Below the pieces are notes generated by a model. That model worked only from the letters and a program-made list of their open reading frames with translations. It searched no databases and was not told where the DNA came from. A DNA stretch of 64,000 bases, taken from contig CAMDMA010000001.1 in NCBI GenBank assembly GCA_945902075.1, forward strand, positions 1-64,000, in the 5' to 3' direction. The translations under genes and the position numbers were made by a program. Positions within the stretch are counted from its first letter, which is position 1, and each line of letters starts with the position of its first letter. Positions 55,748 to 64,000 of the stretch are shown piece by piece. This DNA comes from Candidatus Kuenenia stuttgartensis (GTDB lineage: Bacteria; Planctomycetota; Phycisphaerae; Phycisphaerales; SM1A02).

Positions 55748-56389
55748 ATGTCCACCAAATCGCCCGCGGTTCCCTCCCGACGCTACAAGACCGTCCTTCT
55801 CTTCGGCGCTCCCGGCGCGGGCAAGGGAACGCAGGGCAAAATTCTCGGCAGCGTGCCGGGCTTTTATCACCTCGCCTGCGGCGATGTCTTTCGCTCGCTC
55901 GATATGGCGTCGGATCTTGGCAGGAAGTTCATGGAGTTCTCCTCGCGAGGTGAACTCGTGCCTGACGAGCTGACCATCGAGATGTGGCGTCAGAACATGC
56001 ACGCGCAGACGGTGCTTTCGATCTACAAGCCGAATGTTGACCTGCTTGTCCTCGACGGAATCCCACGCAACGTGAATCAAGCGAAGCACCTTGAGCAGTA
56101 CCTTGAAGTTCTCACGGTACTGCACCTGATGTGCCCGGATGTTGAGGCGATGGTGACACGCATGCGTCGCCGCGCGCTGAAGGAAAATCGCATCGATGAT
56201 GCGGACGAGAAAGTCATCCGCCGTCGCTTTGATGTGTACGCAAACGAGACTCGACCCGTTCTCGACTTCTACCCCAAGTCGATCGTCCACGAGGTCAACG
56301 CGATGGGCTCGCCTGCCGAAGTCCTGCAGCATGTTCTCGGCGTACTCGTCCCGATTCAGAATGAGCACTTCCGAAACCCGCTTGCGTAA
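55748..56389 (+). CDS. adk: Adenylate kinase / nucleoside monophosphate kinase
   Basis: A 213-residue protein from ATG 55748, where GGAG lies six bases upstream; ATG 55730 is also in frame. P-loop LLFGAPGAGKGTQGK, LACGDVFRSL (NMP site), ELVPDELTIEMW, DGIPRNVNQAKHLEQ and RRRALKENRIDDADEKVIRRRFDVY. The LID region is short, without the zinc or long LID of E. coli Adk. It transfers phosphate from ATP to AMP (or another NMP). Divergent from recJ. Confidence 0.88.
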   Translation: MSTKSPAVPSRRYKTVLLFGAPGAGKGTQGKILGSVPGFYHLACGDVFRSLDMASDLGRKFMEFSSRGELVPDELTIEMWRQNMHAQTVLSIYKPNVDLLVLDGIPRNVNQAKHLEQYLEVLTVLHLMCPDVEAMVTRMRRRALKENRIDDADEKVIRRRFDVYANETRPVLDFYPKSIVHEVNAMGSPAEVLQHVLGVLVPIQNEHFRNPLA

Positions 56390-56406
56390 CGCCGCGTTTC
56401 AAACAC

Positions 56407-57453
56407 CTACAGTGCTTCACGAATCTCCGCATCGAGCGCATCAAGCGTTCGCTGCATCGTTTCCTCAATCGGCGCGAGTTGCCCCGCGTCTGCGTCGCGC
56501 ATGCGTCGTAGTTGCACGAGTTGCGCTTCAAGTGCGTCGAGCCGCTTGCGGAACCGTCGAACCGCATCCTCGTTCGCGCCAGCCAACTGGTAATTCATCA
56601 GTAACGCGCGCACCGACTCTAACGTGATCGGGCCGCGCGGTGACGCGTCGTCGTCAAGGCTACGGCGAACATCGACGCGCTCAGGCTTCGGGAGAAACCG
56701 CGCTGCAGCGGCCTCTGCAGTCGCCCGTCGCTCAAGGGTCGCGGGATTGATCGCGAGTGGGGCGATCGGATCACCACGATCGACGAGGTCATCGGTCGAG
56801 CCAAGCCGCACGACGAACTCAAGGTTTTCGGTGAGTTCCATGCCGTCCGGACCGAGCTGCACCTGACCCTTCGGATCACGAAGCGTCCGCCGCACCAAGA
56901 GTTTGACACTCCCGCCGGGTGGAAGCGACTGCACCACACGAATGAGATCGTTGCGATCCGCGAGTTGTACTTGGTTGACCGAAACGATGATGTCACCGGG
57001 AAGCAGCAGCTTTTCTGCGGGCATCCCTGCGACGAGCCCCGTGATTCGCACGCCACCCTCGCGGAGTCCAACCCCCTCCATTCGAATACCAAGCGCGCCG
57101 CGCGGGGCAGTGAGAATTCGCTCTCGGAGGATTGCAACCAGCACATTGCGCGCCTCATCGCTGAGGTCTTTCCGAAGGAGCAGCGCCATCAGTTCATCCG
57201 GTGTCGGACGACGCGCGATGATCGACGCTTGCGCGGAAGCGCGGTCGGCATACGCATCGGACTCAAGTGCGCGAGCAAGTTTGAGAAGTTCGTTCGATAC
57301 CTCAACACGCGCGAGGTCCGCGTCACTCGGAAGCGCCGCCGGACCGATGGCTTGTTTCGGAAGAAAGACACCGCCCACGCCGGGTCGCGGCCCAAGCTCG
57401 ATCTGGCAGAGATTCGCGGCGGCGAACGCGAGAGCGACTGCGACGGAAGGCAT
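56407..57453 (-). CDS. PDZ domain secreted protein
   Basis: A 348-residue protein from ATG 57453. Signal-like leader (SVAVALAFAAANLC), a helical region, then a PDZ domain (ALGIRMEGVGLREGGVRITGLVAGMPAEKLLLPGDIIVSVNQVQL and LIRVVQSLPPGGSVKLLV). A C-terminal coiled coil (RKRLDALEAQLVQLRRM) ends it. No protease domain is attached. It is last in the tpiA-secG-yicC-phosphotransferase run and is probably a periplasmic scaffold or regulator. Confidence 0.8.
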   Translation of the reverse strand: MPSVAVALAFAAANLCQIELGPRPGVGGVFLPKQAIGPAALPSDADLARVEVSNELLKLARALESDAYADRASAQASIIARRPTPDELMALLLRKDLSDEARNVLVAILRERILTAPRGALGIRMEGVGLREGGVRITGLVAGMPAEKLLLPGDIIVSVNQVQLADRNDLIRVVQSLPPGGSVKLLVRRTLRDPKGQVQLGPDGMELTENLEFVVRLGSTDDLVDRGDPIAPLAINPATLERRATAEAAAARFLPKPERVDVRRSLDDDASPRGPITLESVRALLMNYQLAGANEDAVRRFRKRLDALEAQLVQLRRMRDADAGQLAPIEETMQRTLDALDAEIREAL

Positions 57454-57505
57454 GGTGAAAGCGTAGCAAAGGCCCGCGAGCGAGCACGGATGAGCGGTCG
57501 AAGTC

Positions 57506-58630
57506 TTAGCCCTCAAGGATCGAGGAAATCGCGCGCGTGCGCTCGGCGATCCAGTCCATCATCGACACCGTTGCCTGAAGAAACGGCTCGGCAGGAATGC
57601 CGGCGAAATCCCCGTCGCGAGCGATTGGCGAGGCCGCTTCCGCGACGATCGCTGAGAGCATGAGCCAGGGAACAAGCGGAGCCATTGCGCGAGTTTCAAT
57701 CGAATTCACACTTCGATATCCCTCGCAAAATCCCCGCAAATTTTCGCTGACCAGCCCAATCGGCCAAAGCAACGGATCCTCGCCCACCCGATGTTTCACG
57801 GAGAACTGCAACATTGCGTTCGCGACCTCCGCCGCCACCGCCTCAAGCCGCACGCTGTCGAAGTCGATCACCGCGACGAGTGCGTCTCCGCTCCAAAGGG
57901 TGTTTCCCGGATGGAAATCACCATGACAGATGGAGCTGCGCTGAAGTGGCAGTCCCTTGTGAACGAGTTTCGACTCGATGCGATCCATGTGCGCTGAGAT
58001 GAAATCGACCGAAGCGCTCAGCCTAGGCTGCGCAGATGCCGCCGTCCGCTCACGCGCGCGCTCCGCCGCGAGGGCGAGGGCAGCTCGCACGCCGGGAAAA
58101 TCGGAGAAGCCCCCTTGCGGAAGTTCCTCAAGGAGTTCAAGGTTCGAGAACGACGCATGCATGCGCGCCAGCACCGCGCCTGCCGAGCGCGCCTGTTCGC
58201 CACGACGTTCGTAGCGGCCGCCTGCGACCCAGGCGTGGAGTTCGTACAAGCGTTCGCCAAACTCGAGCAACGTGCCGCCGCTCCGCAGCGCTATCAGTTG
58301 CGCAACCGGCACACCACCACCCGAAGCACGCGCCTGAACCGCGTGCCCCGCAGCAGCACGCTCGCGATCACGGTCGAATGTCCGTCCGCGGGCGCGGCGC
58401 TTGAGCAGGTAGTCGCCATGCTCAGCACTGATCTTCAGTTTCGCAGCCCGGCGCGAACCGCGCCGATACTCGCGAATCTCGTTGATGACGCCAATGTCAT
58501 AGTGCGAGAGAACCTGGGCGATTTCGCGCGCTTGAAACTTCTCTCGGACAAATCCAGGGCTCTCCGACTGCACGTCCCTTGCGATCGAGCGATCAAAGTG
58601 CGAATCCTCAGCTGCATTCGGATCGGCCAT
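57506..58630 (-). CDS. APH/ChoK-type phosphotransferase
   Basis: A 374-residue kinase-like protein. Catalytic loop SICHGDFHPGNTLW with the catalytic Asp, followed by ALVAVIDFDSVRLEAVAAEVANAM, the metal-binding DFD. The N-lobe has DYLLKRRARGRTF. This is the aminoglycoside/homoserine-kinase-like fold; the substrate is not known. It is three bases after yicC, so tightly coupled with it. An odd companion for YicC and SecG. Confidence 0.85.
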   Translation of the reverse strand: MADPNAAEDSHFDRSIARDVQSESPGFVREKFQAREIAQVLSHYDIGVINEIREYRRGSRRAAKLKISAEHGDYLLKRRARGRTFDRDRERAAAGHAVQARASGGGVPVAQLIALRSGGTLLEFGERLYELHAWVAGGRYERRGEQARSAGAVLARMHASFSNLELLEELPQGGFSDFPGVRAALALAAERARERTAASAQPRLSASVDFISAHMDRIESKLVHKGLPLQRSSICHGDFHPGNTLWSGDALVAVIDFDSVRLEAVAAEVANAMLQFSVKHRVGEDPLLWPIGLVSENLRGFCEGYRSVNSIETRAMAPLVPWLMLSAIVAEAASPIARDGDFAGIPAEPFLQATVSMMDWIAERTRAISSILEG

Positions 58631-58633
58631 AGC

Positions 58634-59524
58634 TCACTCCGCGTTTGCGGATTGTTCTTTGATGCGATCAATCGCGGTCTTCATCTCGACCACACGGCGG
58701 GCGATCTCGACATCTTGCGACTTACTTGCAATCGTGTTCGCCTCGCGGAGCATCTCCTGCGAGAGAAAGTCGAGCGTGCGCCCAGCAGGTTCCGTGTGCG
58801 CCGAAGAAATCACCTGCGCAAACTGCGACAGATGCCCAGTCAATCGCGCAACTTCTTCGGCAACGTCAGAGCGCTCAGCAAACACCGCCACCTCTCGAAG
58901 CAGATCGGTTTCCGCCGCGGTGACGCCAACCTCGGCGAGCAGCGAATTCATCCGCAAACGGAGTCGATCCTGATAGGCATTGGTCGCATGGGGCGCGCGC
59001 GCCGCGACATCGATGAGTGAAGTTCGGATCGTCTCGCCAAACCGCGCGAGTTCACGCGCGATTCCCTCGCCTTCGCGGGTGCGCATCTCGAGAACGCGCG
59101 TGCATGCCTCGTCGACGAGTCGAGTTAGGACGGGACGCGCGAGTTCAACCAGCTTCTCCACACCGTCGGTGCGAAGTACTCCGGGAACAGCAAGCAACGC
59201 GCCCAGATCAACCGTGGCGCGATCGCGCAATTCATCAGGCAACGCCGCGAGAAGCGCTGTCAGCGCGGTGCGCGCAGCATCTGGGTTCACCTCTACCGCC
59301 GCGACGCCACCACCGGGAACGAACCGCACCAGGACCAGCACGCTCCCCCGGCCGAGGCGCTTCGCAATGGCGGACTCAATCTCCGTTTCAAGCGTCGAAA
59401 GTTCGTCGGGAACGCGAATCGTCGCCTTGAAGAAACGGTTGTTGACGCTCTTGATCTCAACGGAATAGCGGCAGCCGTCTGAGTCGGCAGCCGCAGACCC
59501 GAAGCCTGTCATTGATCGAATCAT
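58634..59524 (-). CDS. yicC: YicC/YloC family endoribonuclease
   Basis: A 296-residue protein from ATG 59524 with the diagnostic N-terminus MIRSMTGFGSA and SVEIKSVNNRFFKATIRVP. The C-terminal domain includes AERSDVAEEVARLTGHLSQFAQVI, GRTLDFLSQEMLREANTIASKSQD and VEMKTAIDRIKEQSANAE. The family cleaves RNA and affects sRNA turnover. Upstream frame extension to 59677 overlaps the secG repeats and is not coding. Confidence 0.95.
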   Translation of the reverse strand: MIRSMTGFGSAAADSDGCRYSVEIKSVNNRFFKATIRVPDELSTLETEIESAIAKRLGRGSVLVLVRFVPGGGVAAVEVNPDAARTALTALLAALPDELRDRATVDLGALLAVPGVLRTDGVEKLVELARPVLTRLVDEACTRVLEMRTREGEGIARELARFGETIRTSLIDVAARAPHATNAYQDRLRLRMNSLLAEVGVTAAETDLLREVAVFAERSDVAEEVARLTGHLSQFAQVISSAHTEPAGRTLDFLSQEMLREANTIASKSQDVEIARRVVEMKTAIDRIKEQSANAE

Positions 59525-59537
59525 GGGTTTCGTCCGA

Positions 59538-60059
59538 TCAGCTGCCGCTCGGCGCGGGCGCCGGCTCGGTTGCAGGCGCTGGCTCAGTTGCCGGCGCCGG
59601 CTCGGTTGCCGGTGCTGGCTCGGTTGCGGGTGCTGGCTCGGTTGCAGGCGCTGTCGGCGCCGTAGTCGATCCCGCATTCGTCGGGCTCAACAACGCACGC
59701 TTCTGCTCTTCGGTCAAGGAGATCGGCTCAGGCGTGATGGTTGCTGCGGGCGTCGCCGCGCCATCGGTCGGCGCAGGGGTCTCCGTGGTGACCGCAGCCG
59801 GCGTCGCAAGTGCCTTGTTCTGAATGTTCGTGGTGATGTTCAGCCCGATCGCGAGGAGCAGATAGATCGCGAACGCCGTGATGGTCGCAACAGTGAGCGC
59901 ATCACCCGTTCGGCCACCGAAGGCCGTGTCGGTTCCGCCGCCGCCACCAAAGGCACCCGTCAAGCCGCCGCCTTGCGGACGCTGAACAAGCACAATCAAC
60001 ACAAGCGCGACCGAGACGATGATGAAGAGAACCGTGAGGATGGCGAAGAGATAGTTCAT
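59538..60059 (-). CDS. secG: Preprotein translocase subunit SecG with PATEPA repeat tail
   Basis: A 173-residue protein from ATG 60059. It has the two helices of SecG: AILTVLFIIVSVALVLIVLVQRP, then GGGLTGAFGGGGGTD (the conserved Gly loop), then ATITAFAIYLLLAIGLNI. After these, a cytoplasmic tail of about 95 residues is rich in Ala/Thr/Pro and contains five APATEP units from an 18-base tandem repeat. SecG assists SecYEG. The tail is longer than the standard SecG (~75-110 residues in all). Confidence 0.93.
   Translation of the reverse strand: MNYLFAILTVLFIIVSVALVLIVLVQRPQGGGLTGAFGGGGGTDTAFGGRTGDALTVATITAFAIYLLLAIGLNITTNIQNKALATPAAVTTETPAPTDGAATPAATITPEPISLTEEQKRALLSPTNAGSTTAPTAPATEPAPATEPAPATEPAPATEPAPATEPAPAPSGS
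59569..59653. repeat. 18-bp tandem repeat, about five units, in secG
   Basis: Four full units and one partial of an 18-base sequence (type GTTGCCGGCGCCGGCTCG on the plus strand), almost identical to each other, encode PATEPA repeats on the minus strand. The near identity indicates recent slippage. Confidence 0.9.
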
Positions 60060-60079
60060 TGGATGACCAATCAAGGGAG

Positions 60080-60847
60080 TCAGGCCCGCAAAGACGCAGC
60101 GTCGATGATCGCGGCGAAGTCGGCCGCCTGTAGCGACGCACCTCCGACAAGACCTCCATCAATCTCTTCGCGTGAGAAGAGATCTGCCGCGTTCTTCGCG
60201 TTCACCGAACCCCCGTAGATGACACGGACGCGCTCGGAGAATCGGACATCATACAAAACCCCGAGGGTTCGATGAACCGTCCGGTGGGCCTCGGCCGCGT
60301 CATCCGGAGTTGCGGTGCGACCGGTGCCGATCGCCCAAACTGGCTCGTAGGCGACCACAAGCCGGGACATGGCCTCGGCTGAGTGCCCGGCGAGCGCGCC
60401 TCGAAGCTGCAAACCGATGATTTCGTGTGTGTTTCCCGCTTCGCGCTCGACCAATGTTTCCCCGACGCAGAGCACGGGAACAAGGCCCGCATCGATCGCT
60501 CGGCCGAGCTTCTTCGAGAGCACGGCGTCGGTTTCGCCGAGGCCGTGCCGACGCTCCGAGTGGCCAATAAGCACGCTTGTGCATCCGAGATCCGCGAGCA
60601 TGCCCGCCGAAGTCTGCCCCGTGAAAGCACCCGCAATCTCGCTCGAGCAGTCCTGACCACCCACCAGCGCGCCACCAGCGACGACCGCCACTGTCGCCTG
60701 AAGAAACGGAAACGGCGGATAGATCGCAACGTCGACGCGCGGAAACGCACGCGCTTTCGTCGCCACCGCTGCCGCGAGTTCGAGCGCAGTGGCCGGGGTG
60801 GTGTTCATCTTCCAGTTGCCGCCGAGAAACGGTGTGCGCTGCGCCAT
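60080..60847 (-). CDS. tpiA: Triosephosphate isomerase
   Basis: A 255-residue TIM. GGNWKMN (substrate Lys), VLIGHSERRHGLGETD (catalytic His), VVAYEPVWAIGTGRTATPDDAAEAH (catalytic Glu and loop 6) and VIYGGSVNAKNAADLF (phosphate site). It interconverts DHAP and glyceraldehyde 3-phosphate. Twenty bases upstream of secG on the same strand. Starts next to alaS, divergently, with 117 bases between. Confidence 0.97.
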   Translation of the reverse strand: MAQRTPFLGGNWKMNTTPATALELAAAVATKARAFPRVDVAIYPPFPFLQATVAVVAGGALVGGQDCSSEIAGAFTGQTSAGMLADLGCTSVLIGHSERRHGLGETDAVLSKKLGRAIDAGLVPVLCVGETLVEREAGNTHEIIGLQLRGALAGHSAEAMSRLVVAYEPVWAIGTGRTATPDDAAEAHRTVHRTLGVLYDVRFSERVRVIYGGSVNAKNAADLFSREEIDGGLVGGASLQAADFAAIIDAASLRA

Positions 60848-60964
60848 GCGCGGAGCCTACCCGCAACAGCGCCGCCGTCGGAGCAGGACGCCATCACCAG
60901 GCGTGATGGCCAACGAAAACCTCCACACGCCAAACCGCCCCGGCTCCCCTATCTTGCTCGTCCA

Positions 60965-63865
60965 ATGTCCGCATCTACGCCCGCGCCAGCGTCCGGCCAC
61001 TCCACCCGCCCCACCACCGCCGCGGAAATCCGCCAGGCCTTCATCAACTTTTTCATTGAGAGGGCCGGGCACACATTCGCGCCTTCGAGCCCGGTCGTCC
61101 CCCACGACGATCCGACGCTGTTGTTCACAAACGCAGGCATGAACCAGTTCAAGGATGTCTTCCTTGGCCGCGGAAAGCGCGACTACACCCGCGCCGTGAA
61201 CACGCAGAAGTGCATTCGCGCGGGCGGCAAGCACAACGACCTTGAGGATGTGGGCAAGGACACCTACCACCACACCTTTTTCGAAATGCTGGGCAACTGG
61301 TCCTTCGGCGACTACTTCAAAGAGGAGTCGATTCGCTGGGGTTTTGAGCTGCTGACCAAGGTGTACGGCCTCGATCGAAATCGCCTGTACGCCACGTGGT
61401 TTGAAGGTCATCCCGCATCCGGCCTCGCGCCCGACCTTGAGGCGAAAGCGATTTGGGAGTCCCTGCTTCCCACCGACCATGTCATTCCTGGCAACATGAA
61501 GGACAACTTTTGGGAGATGGGCGAGACCGGGCCGTGCGGGCCGTGCACGGAGATCCACTTCGATCGCATCGGCGGCGGGCGCAACGCCGCGCATCTTGTG
61601 AACTCAGGTGATCCTGATGTGCTTGAGATTTGGAACCACGTCTTCATCCAGTTCAATCGCGAGCCCGACCGCTCGCTGAAGCCGCTCCCGGCGAAGCATG
61701 TCGACACCGGCATGGGACTGGAGCGACTCGTCTCCGTTATTCAAGACAAGCGTTCGAATTACGACACCGACTTGTGGACGCCGATTTTTGAGGCGATTCG
61801 TGTTCGCACCGGTGCGCGCGCGTACACCGGCAAGCTCGAAGACCACGTCGATATCGCCTATCGCGTCATCGCCGACCACATCCGCTGCCTCACAATGGCG
61901 CTCACGGATGGTGCGACTCCCTCGAACGAGGGTCGCGGCTACGTGCTGCGTCGCATCCTGCGCCGCGCCGTGCGCCACGGTCACCAGACGCTCGGTGTGC
62001 GCGGGCCGTTTCTCCGCGATCTCGTGCCTGCGGTGGTGTCAAGCCTTGGTGGCGCGTTCCCCGAGTTGGTACCTGCAGCGAAGCGCGTTGCGCAACTGAT
62101 CGAAGACGAAGAGATTCAGTTCGGAAAGACCCTTGAGCGTGGACTCGCGCTGTTTGCTGACGCCGCTCTGCGTGTGAAAAAAGTTGGCGGAAACACGATC
62201 TCTGCGGAGGATGCATTCCGGCTGCATGACACTTCGGGCTTCCCGATCGACCTCACGCAAGTGATGGCTGAGGAGGCGGGCATGACCGTTGATGTCGCCG
62301 GCTACGAGGCGTTGATGGAGTCCGCGCGCGAGCGCAGCCGAAGTGTCGGCGGCGGTGCAGAGGGCATGCACTTCCCGCCCGATGCGATTGCGAAACTCGA
62401 GGAACTCTCGATCAAGCCAACCGACGACCACGGCAAGTTTGCGGGCAAACCGACGAACGCCACCATCATGGCGATTTGGAATGGACGCAACTTCGACCAA
62501 CACGTTGAGGCTGACAGTTCGAACATGCTCGCGTTCGTCTTTGATCGCACGCCGATGTACGCGGAGATGGGCGGACAAGTTGCCGATCATGGCTCCTTCC
62601 GCACCGACCGCGCCCACTCGCATGGAAGCGAGATTGAGCGCTCAAGTGGTGGCAATGCTGTGCTTGAAATCACCGATGTGCAGCGCGCGGGCAACTATGT
62701 GCTTCACATCGGGCGCGTCACCCACGGCCGACTTGCGTGTGGCGAGATGGGTCAGCTCATGCTCGCGCGCGATCGTCGTGATGCGATACGCGCAAACCAC
62801 AGCGCAACGCACGCACTCAACTTCGCGCTGCGCGCGGTTGCAGGCGAAGATGTTGAGCAGAAGGGTTCGCTCGTCGATGACGAGAAGCTGCGCTTCGACT
62901 ATGCCGCGAAAAGTGCGCTTTCTCTCGAACAAATCGCCGAAGTTGAGCGACGCGTCAACGCCTCGATCCACGCAAACGATGTGGTCGATGCACGCGAAGT
63001 CCCGCTCGGCGTGGCGCGTGGAATCAATGGTGTACGCGCTGTATTTGGCGAGCGCTACCCCGATCCAGTTCGCGTCGTATCGATCGGCGCCACCGTCGCG
63101 GAATTGGTCTCGAAGCCTGACAACGCGAAGTGGAAAGAACTTTCGATTGAATTTTGTGGCGGCACACATGTTGGATCGATGGGCGAAGCAAAACGCTTCG
63201 TACTCGTCAGTGAAGGTGGTCTTGCCGCAGGTGTCCGTCGCGTGATCGCACTCACGGGTGCGCGCGCAATTGCCGCGCAGATGGCGGCCGACGGATTTGC
63301 AGCGCGCATGAAGGACGCGATGCGGCTCGAAGGTGACGCACTCGTTTCGGAAATGACGGACATCGCAAAGTTGATGGAAGCGCTCGAAATCGGCGCAGTC
63401 GCGCGCGCGGAGCTTGACCGGGCGATGGATCCGCTCCGAGAGAAGGCGAAGTCTGCGCGCAAGCAAGCTGAGGGTGCCGCACGCGAACTCGCCGTTGCAC
63501 AGGTGCGCGAGCTCGTCGAGGCACACACCGCGCGCGGAAGTTCGCCACTCGTCGCCATGATCAACGGAGCAGATGCGCCAGCACTGCTCGCCGCGATTGA
63601 TGCAGCCCGCGCGAAGCTCACCGAAACACCGATCCTTCTCATCTCGCCCGATTTTGAAGGCGGAAAGGTCGCAATCGCAGCCACCTGCCCAAAGAGTGCA
63701 AATGAAAAGGGCTTAAAAGCAGGCGATTGGGTGAAGGCTGCGGCGCAAGCCTGCGGCGGCGCCGGCGGCGGACGACCAGACACGGCGCAAGCTGGTGGTA
63801 AAGACCCAAGCAAGACACGCGAGGCGCTCGATGCGGCGATCGCATTCGCGTCGGGGAAGGTGTGA
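60965..63865 (+). CDS. alaS: Alanyl-tRNA synthetase
   Basis: A 966-residue synthetase from ATG 60965; the frame is open upstream across the tpiA antisense but not coding. Class II core: IRQAFINFFIERAGHTFAPSSPVVP, HTFFEMLGNWSFGDYFKEE, NFWEMGETGPCGPCTEI, DTGMGLERL. Editing domain with zinc ligands HSATH and CGGTHVGSMGEA. C-terminal C-Ala domain (LLISPDFEGGKVAIAATCPKSANEKGLKAGDWVKAAAQACGGAGGGRPDTAQAGG). About 90 residues longer than the E. coli enzyme; the extra lies in the middle. Confidence 0.97.
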   Translation: MSASTPAPASGHSTRPTTAAEIRQAFINFFIERAGHTFAPSSPVVPHDDPTLLFTNAGMNQFKDVFLGRGKRDYTRAVNTQKCIRAGGKHNDLEDVGKDTYHHTFFEMLGNWSFGDYFKEESIRWGFELLTKVYGLDRNRLYATWFEGHPASGLAPDLEAKAIWESLLPTDHVIPGNMKDNFWEMGETGPCGPCTEIHFDRIGGGRNAAHLVNSGDPDVLEIWNHVFIQFNREPDRSLKPLPAKHVDTGMGLERLVSVIQDKRSNYDTDLWTPIFEAIRVRTGARAYTGKLEDHVDIAYRVIADHIRCLTMALTDGATPSNEGRGYVLRRILRRAVRHGHQTLGVRGPFLRDLVPAVVSSLGGAFPELVPAAKRVAQLIEDEEIQFGKTLERGLALFADAALRVKKVGGNTISAEDAFRLHDTSGFPIDLTQVMAEEAGMTVDVAGYEALMESARERSRSVGGGAEGMHFPPDAIAKLEELSIKPTDDHGKFAGKPTNATIMAIWNGRNFDQHVEADSSNMLAFVFDRTPMYAEMGGQVADHGSFRTDRAHSHGSEIERSSGGNAVLEITDVQRAGNYVLHIGRVTHGRLACGEMGQLMLARDRRDAIRANHSATHALNFALRAVAGEDVEQKGSLVDDEKLRFDYAAKSALSLEQIAEVERRVNASIHANDVVDAREVPLGVARGINGVRAVFGERYPDPVRVVSIGATVAELVSKPDNAKWKELSIEFCGGTHVGSMGEAKRFVLVSEGGLAAGVRRVIALTGARAIAAQMAADGFAARMKDAMRLEGDALVSEMTDIAKLMEALEIGAVARAELDRAMDPLREKAKSARKQAEGAARELAVAQVRELVEAHTARGSSPLVAMINGADAPALLAAIDAARAKLTETPILLISPDFEGGKVAIAATCPKSANEKGLKAGDWVKAAAQACGGAGGGRPDTAQAGGKDPSKTREALDAAIAFASGKV

Positions 63866-64000
63866 TCGAGGCGGCGACGCTCCCCGAACGCACGCTCCTC
63901 GCTGCCGCAGTCGCCAATGTGCGTCTGCACGGGATGGAGCCGTGGGGATTGCACGGGCTCGCGCACTGGTGGCGCGTGCGGCACAACGGATTGCTTGTTG
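63862..64000 (+). CDS. Start of HD-domain-like protein, cut by window edge
   Basis: GTG 63862 overlaps the alaS stop (GTGA), and 46 codons are open to the edge. It begins MIEAATLPERTLLAAA, and GLHGLAHWWRVRHNGLL has the (L/S)HGxxHWxRVxxNG pattern seen at the N-terminus of some HD-like phosphohydrolase proteins. Only the N-terminus is present, so the family is tentative. Confidence 0.5.
   Translation, partial: MIEAATLPERTLLAAAVANVRLHGMEPWGLHGLAHWWRVRHNGLLV

Noticed and set aside
60383-60964. Longer start for AlaS
   Set aside because: The open frame crosses tpiA on the other strand; the AlaS N-terminal motif only begins after the ATG at 60965.
62642-63526. 294-codon minus-strand frame opposite alaS
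   Set aside because: Antisense shadow of alaS.
1-64000. CRISPR arrays, tRNA/rRNA genes, insertion sequences, prophage
   Set aside because: No spaced direct repeats of suitable length, no cloverleaf with CCA-end pattern, and no transposase or integrase in any gene read. A covariance-model search would be needed to rule out small RNAs.

Overview
The window reads as a fragment of a chromosome from a planctomycete, most likely class Phycisphaerae. The evidence is a planctomycete-cytochrome (PSCyt1/DUF1549/DUF1553) gene next to a DUF1501 gene, a secreted protein ending in dockerin-like repeats, a secreted protein with a C-terminal VPxPGA-hydrophobic-RRRR sorting tail, zinc-ribbon membrane proteins, an unusual sigma factor, and GC-rich coding sequence with many GTG starts. 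Almost all of it is ordinary vertically inherited chromosome. I see no CRISPR array, phage, transposase, tRNA or rRNA.

Layout. 1-9.5 kb: a truncated sodium/solute symporter, a cytosolic GH38 alpha-mannosidase, two membrane proteins, and a class II photolyase fused to a renalase-like flavoprotein. 9.6-16.5 kb: a tightly coupled efflux operon (Cys-rich protein, TolC-like lipoprotein, HlyD-like adaptor, ABC ATPase, two FtsX-type permeases, small secreted protein). 16.5-20.1 kb: xylulokinase, a tiny membrane protein, and two paralogous lipoprotein amidases. 20.5-28.2 kb: gyrB, a thioredoxin-fold secreted protein, a frameshifted lipoprotein pseudogene, queC, a MoxR ATPase and a zinc-ribbon membrane protein. 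28.5-37.3 kb: a proteostasis/RNA block (groEL1, groES, groEL2, dnaJ, grpE, FmdB-type regulator, RNase R). 37.4-47.6 kb: secreted and surface-type proteins (dockerin-tailed protein, DUF1501 and PSCyt1/DUF1549/DUF1553 pair, dienelactone hydrolase, FG-GAP propeller, sorting-tail protein) and a dihydrouridine synthase. 47.8-64 kb: housekeeping genes (dapA with a Nudix gene, pdxJ, phoU, a UDP-sugar pyrophosphorylase, a recJ/sigma-factor operon, adenylate kinase, a tpiA-secG-yicC-phosphotransferase-PDZ operon, alaS) and the start of an HD-like gene at the edge.

How the genes work together. The efflux operon is a complete trans-envelope pump encoded with overlapping start and stop codons. The chaperone block pairs two different GroELs with one GroES and adds DnaJ and GrpE, but no dnaK is in the window. 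The recJ operon carries a sigma-like factor and a small membrane protein that could be its partner. The clearest oddities are the photolyase/renalase-like fusion, the lipoprotein gene broken by at least three frame changes, and a 14-bp tandem repeat made of Shine-Dalgarno plus ATG at the sigma-factor stop codon.
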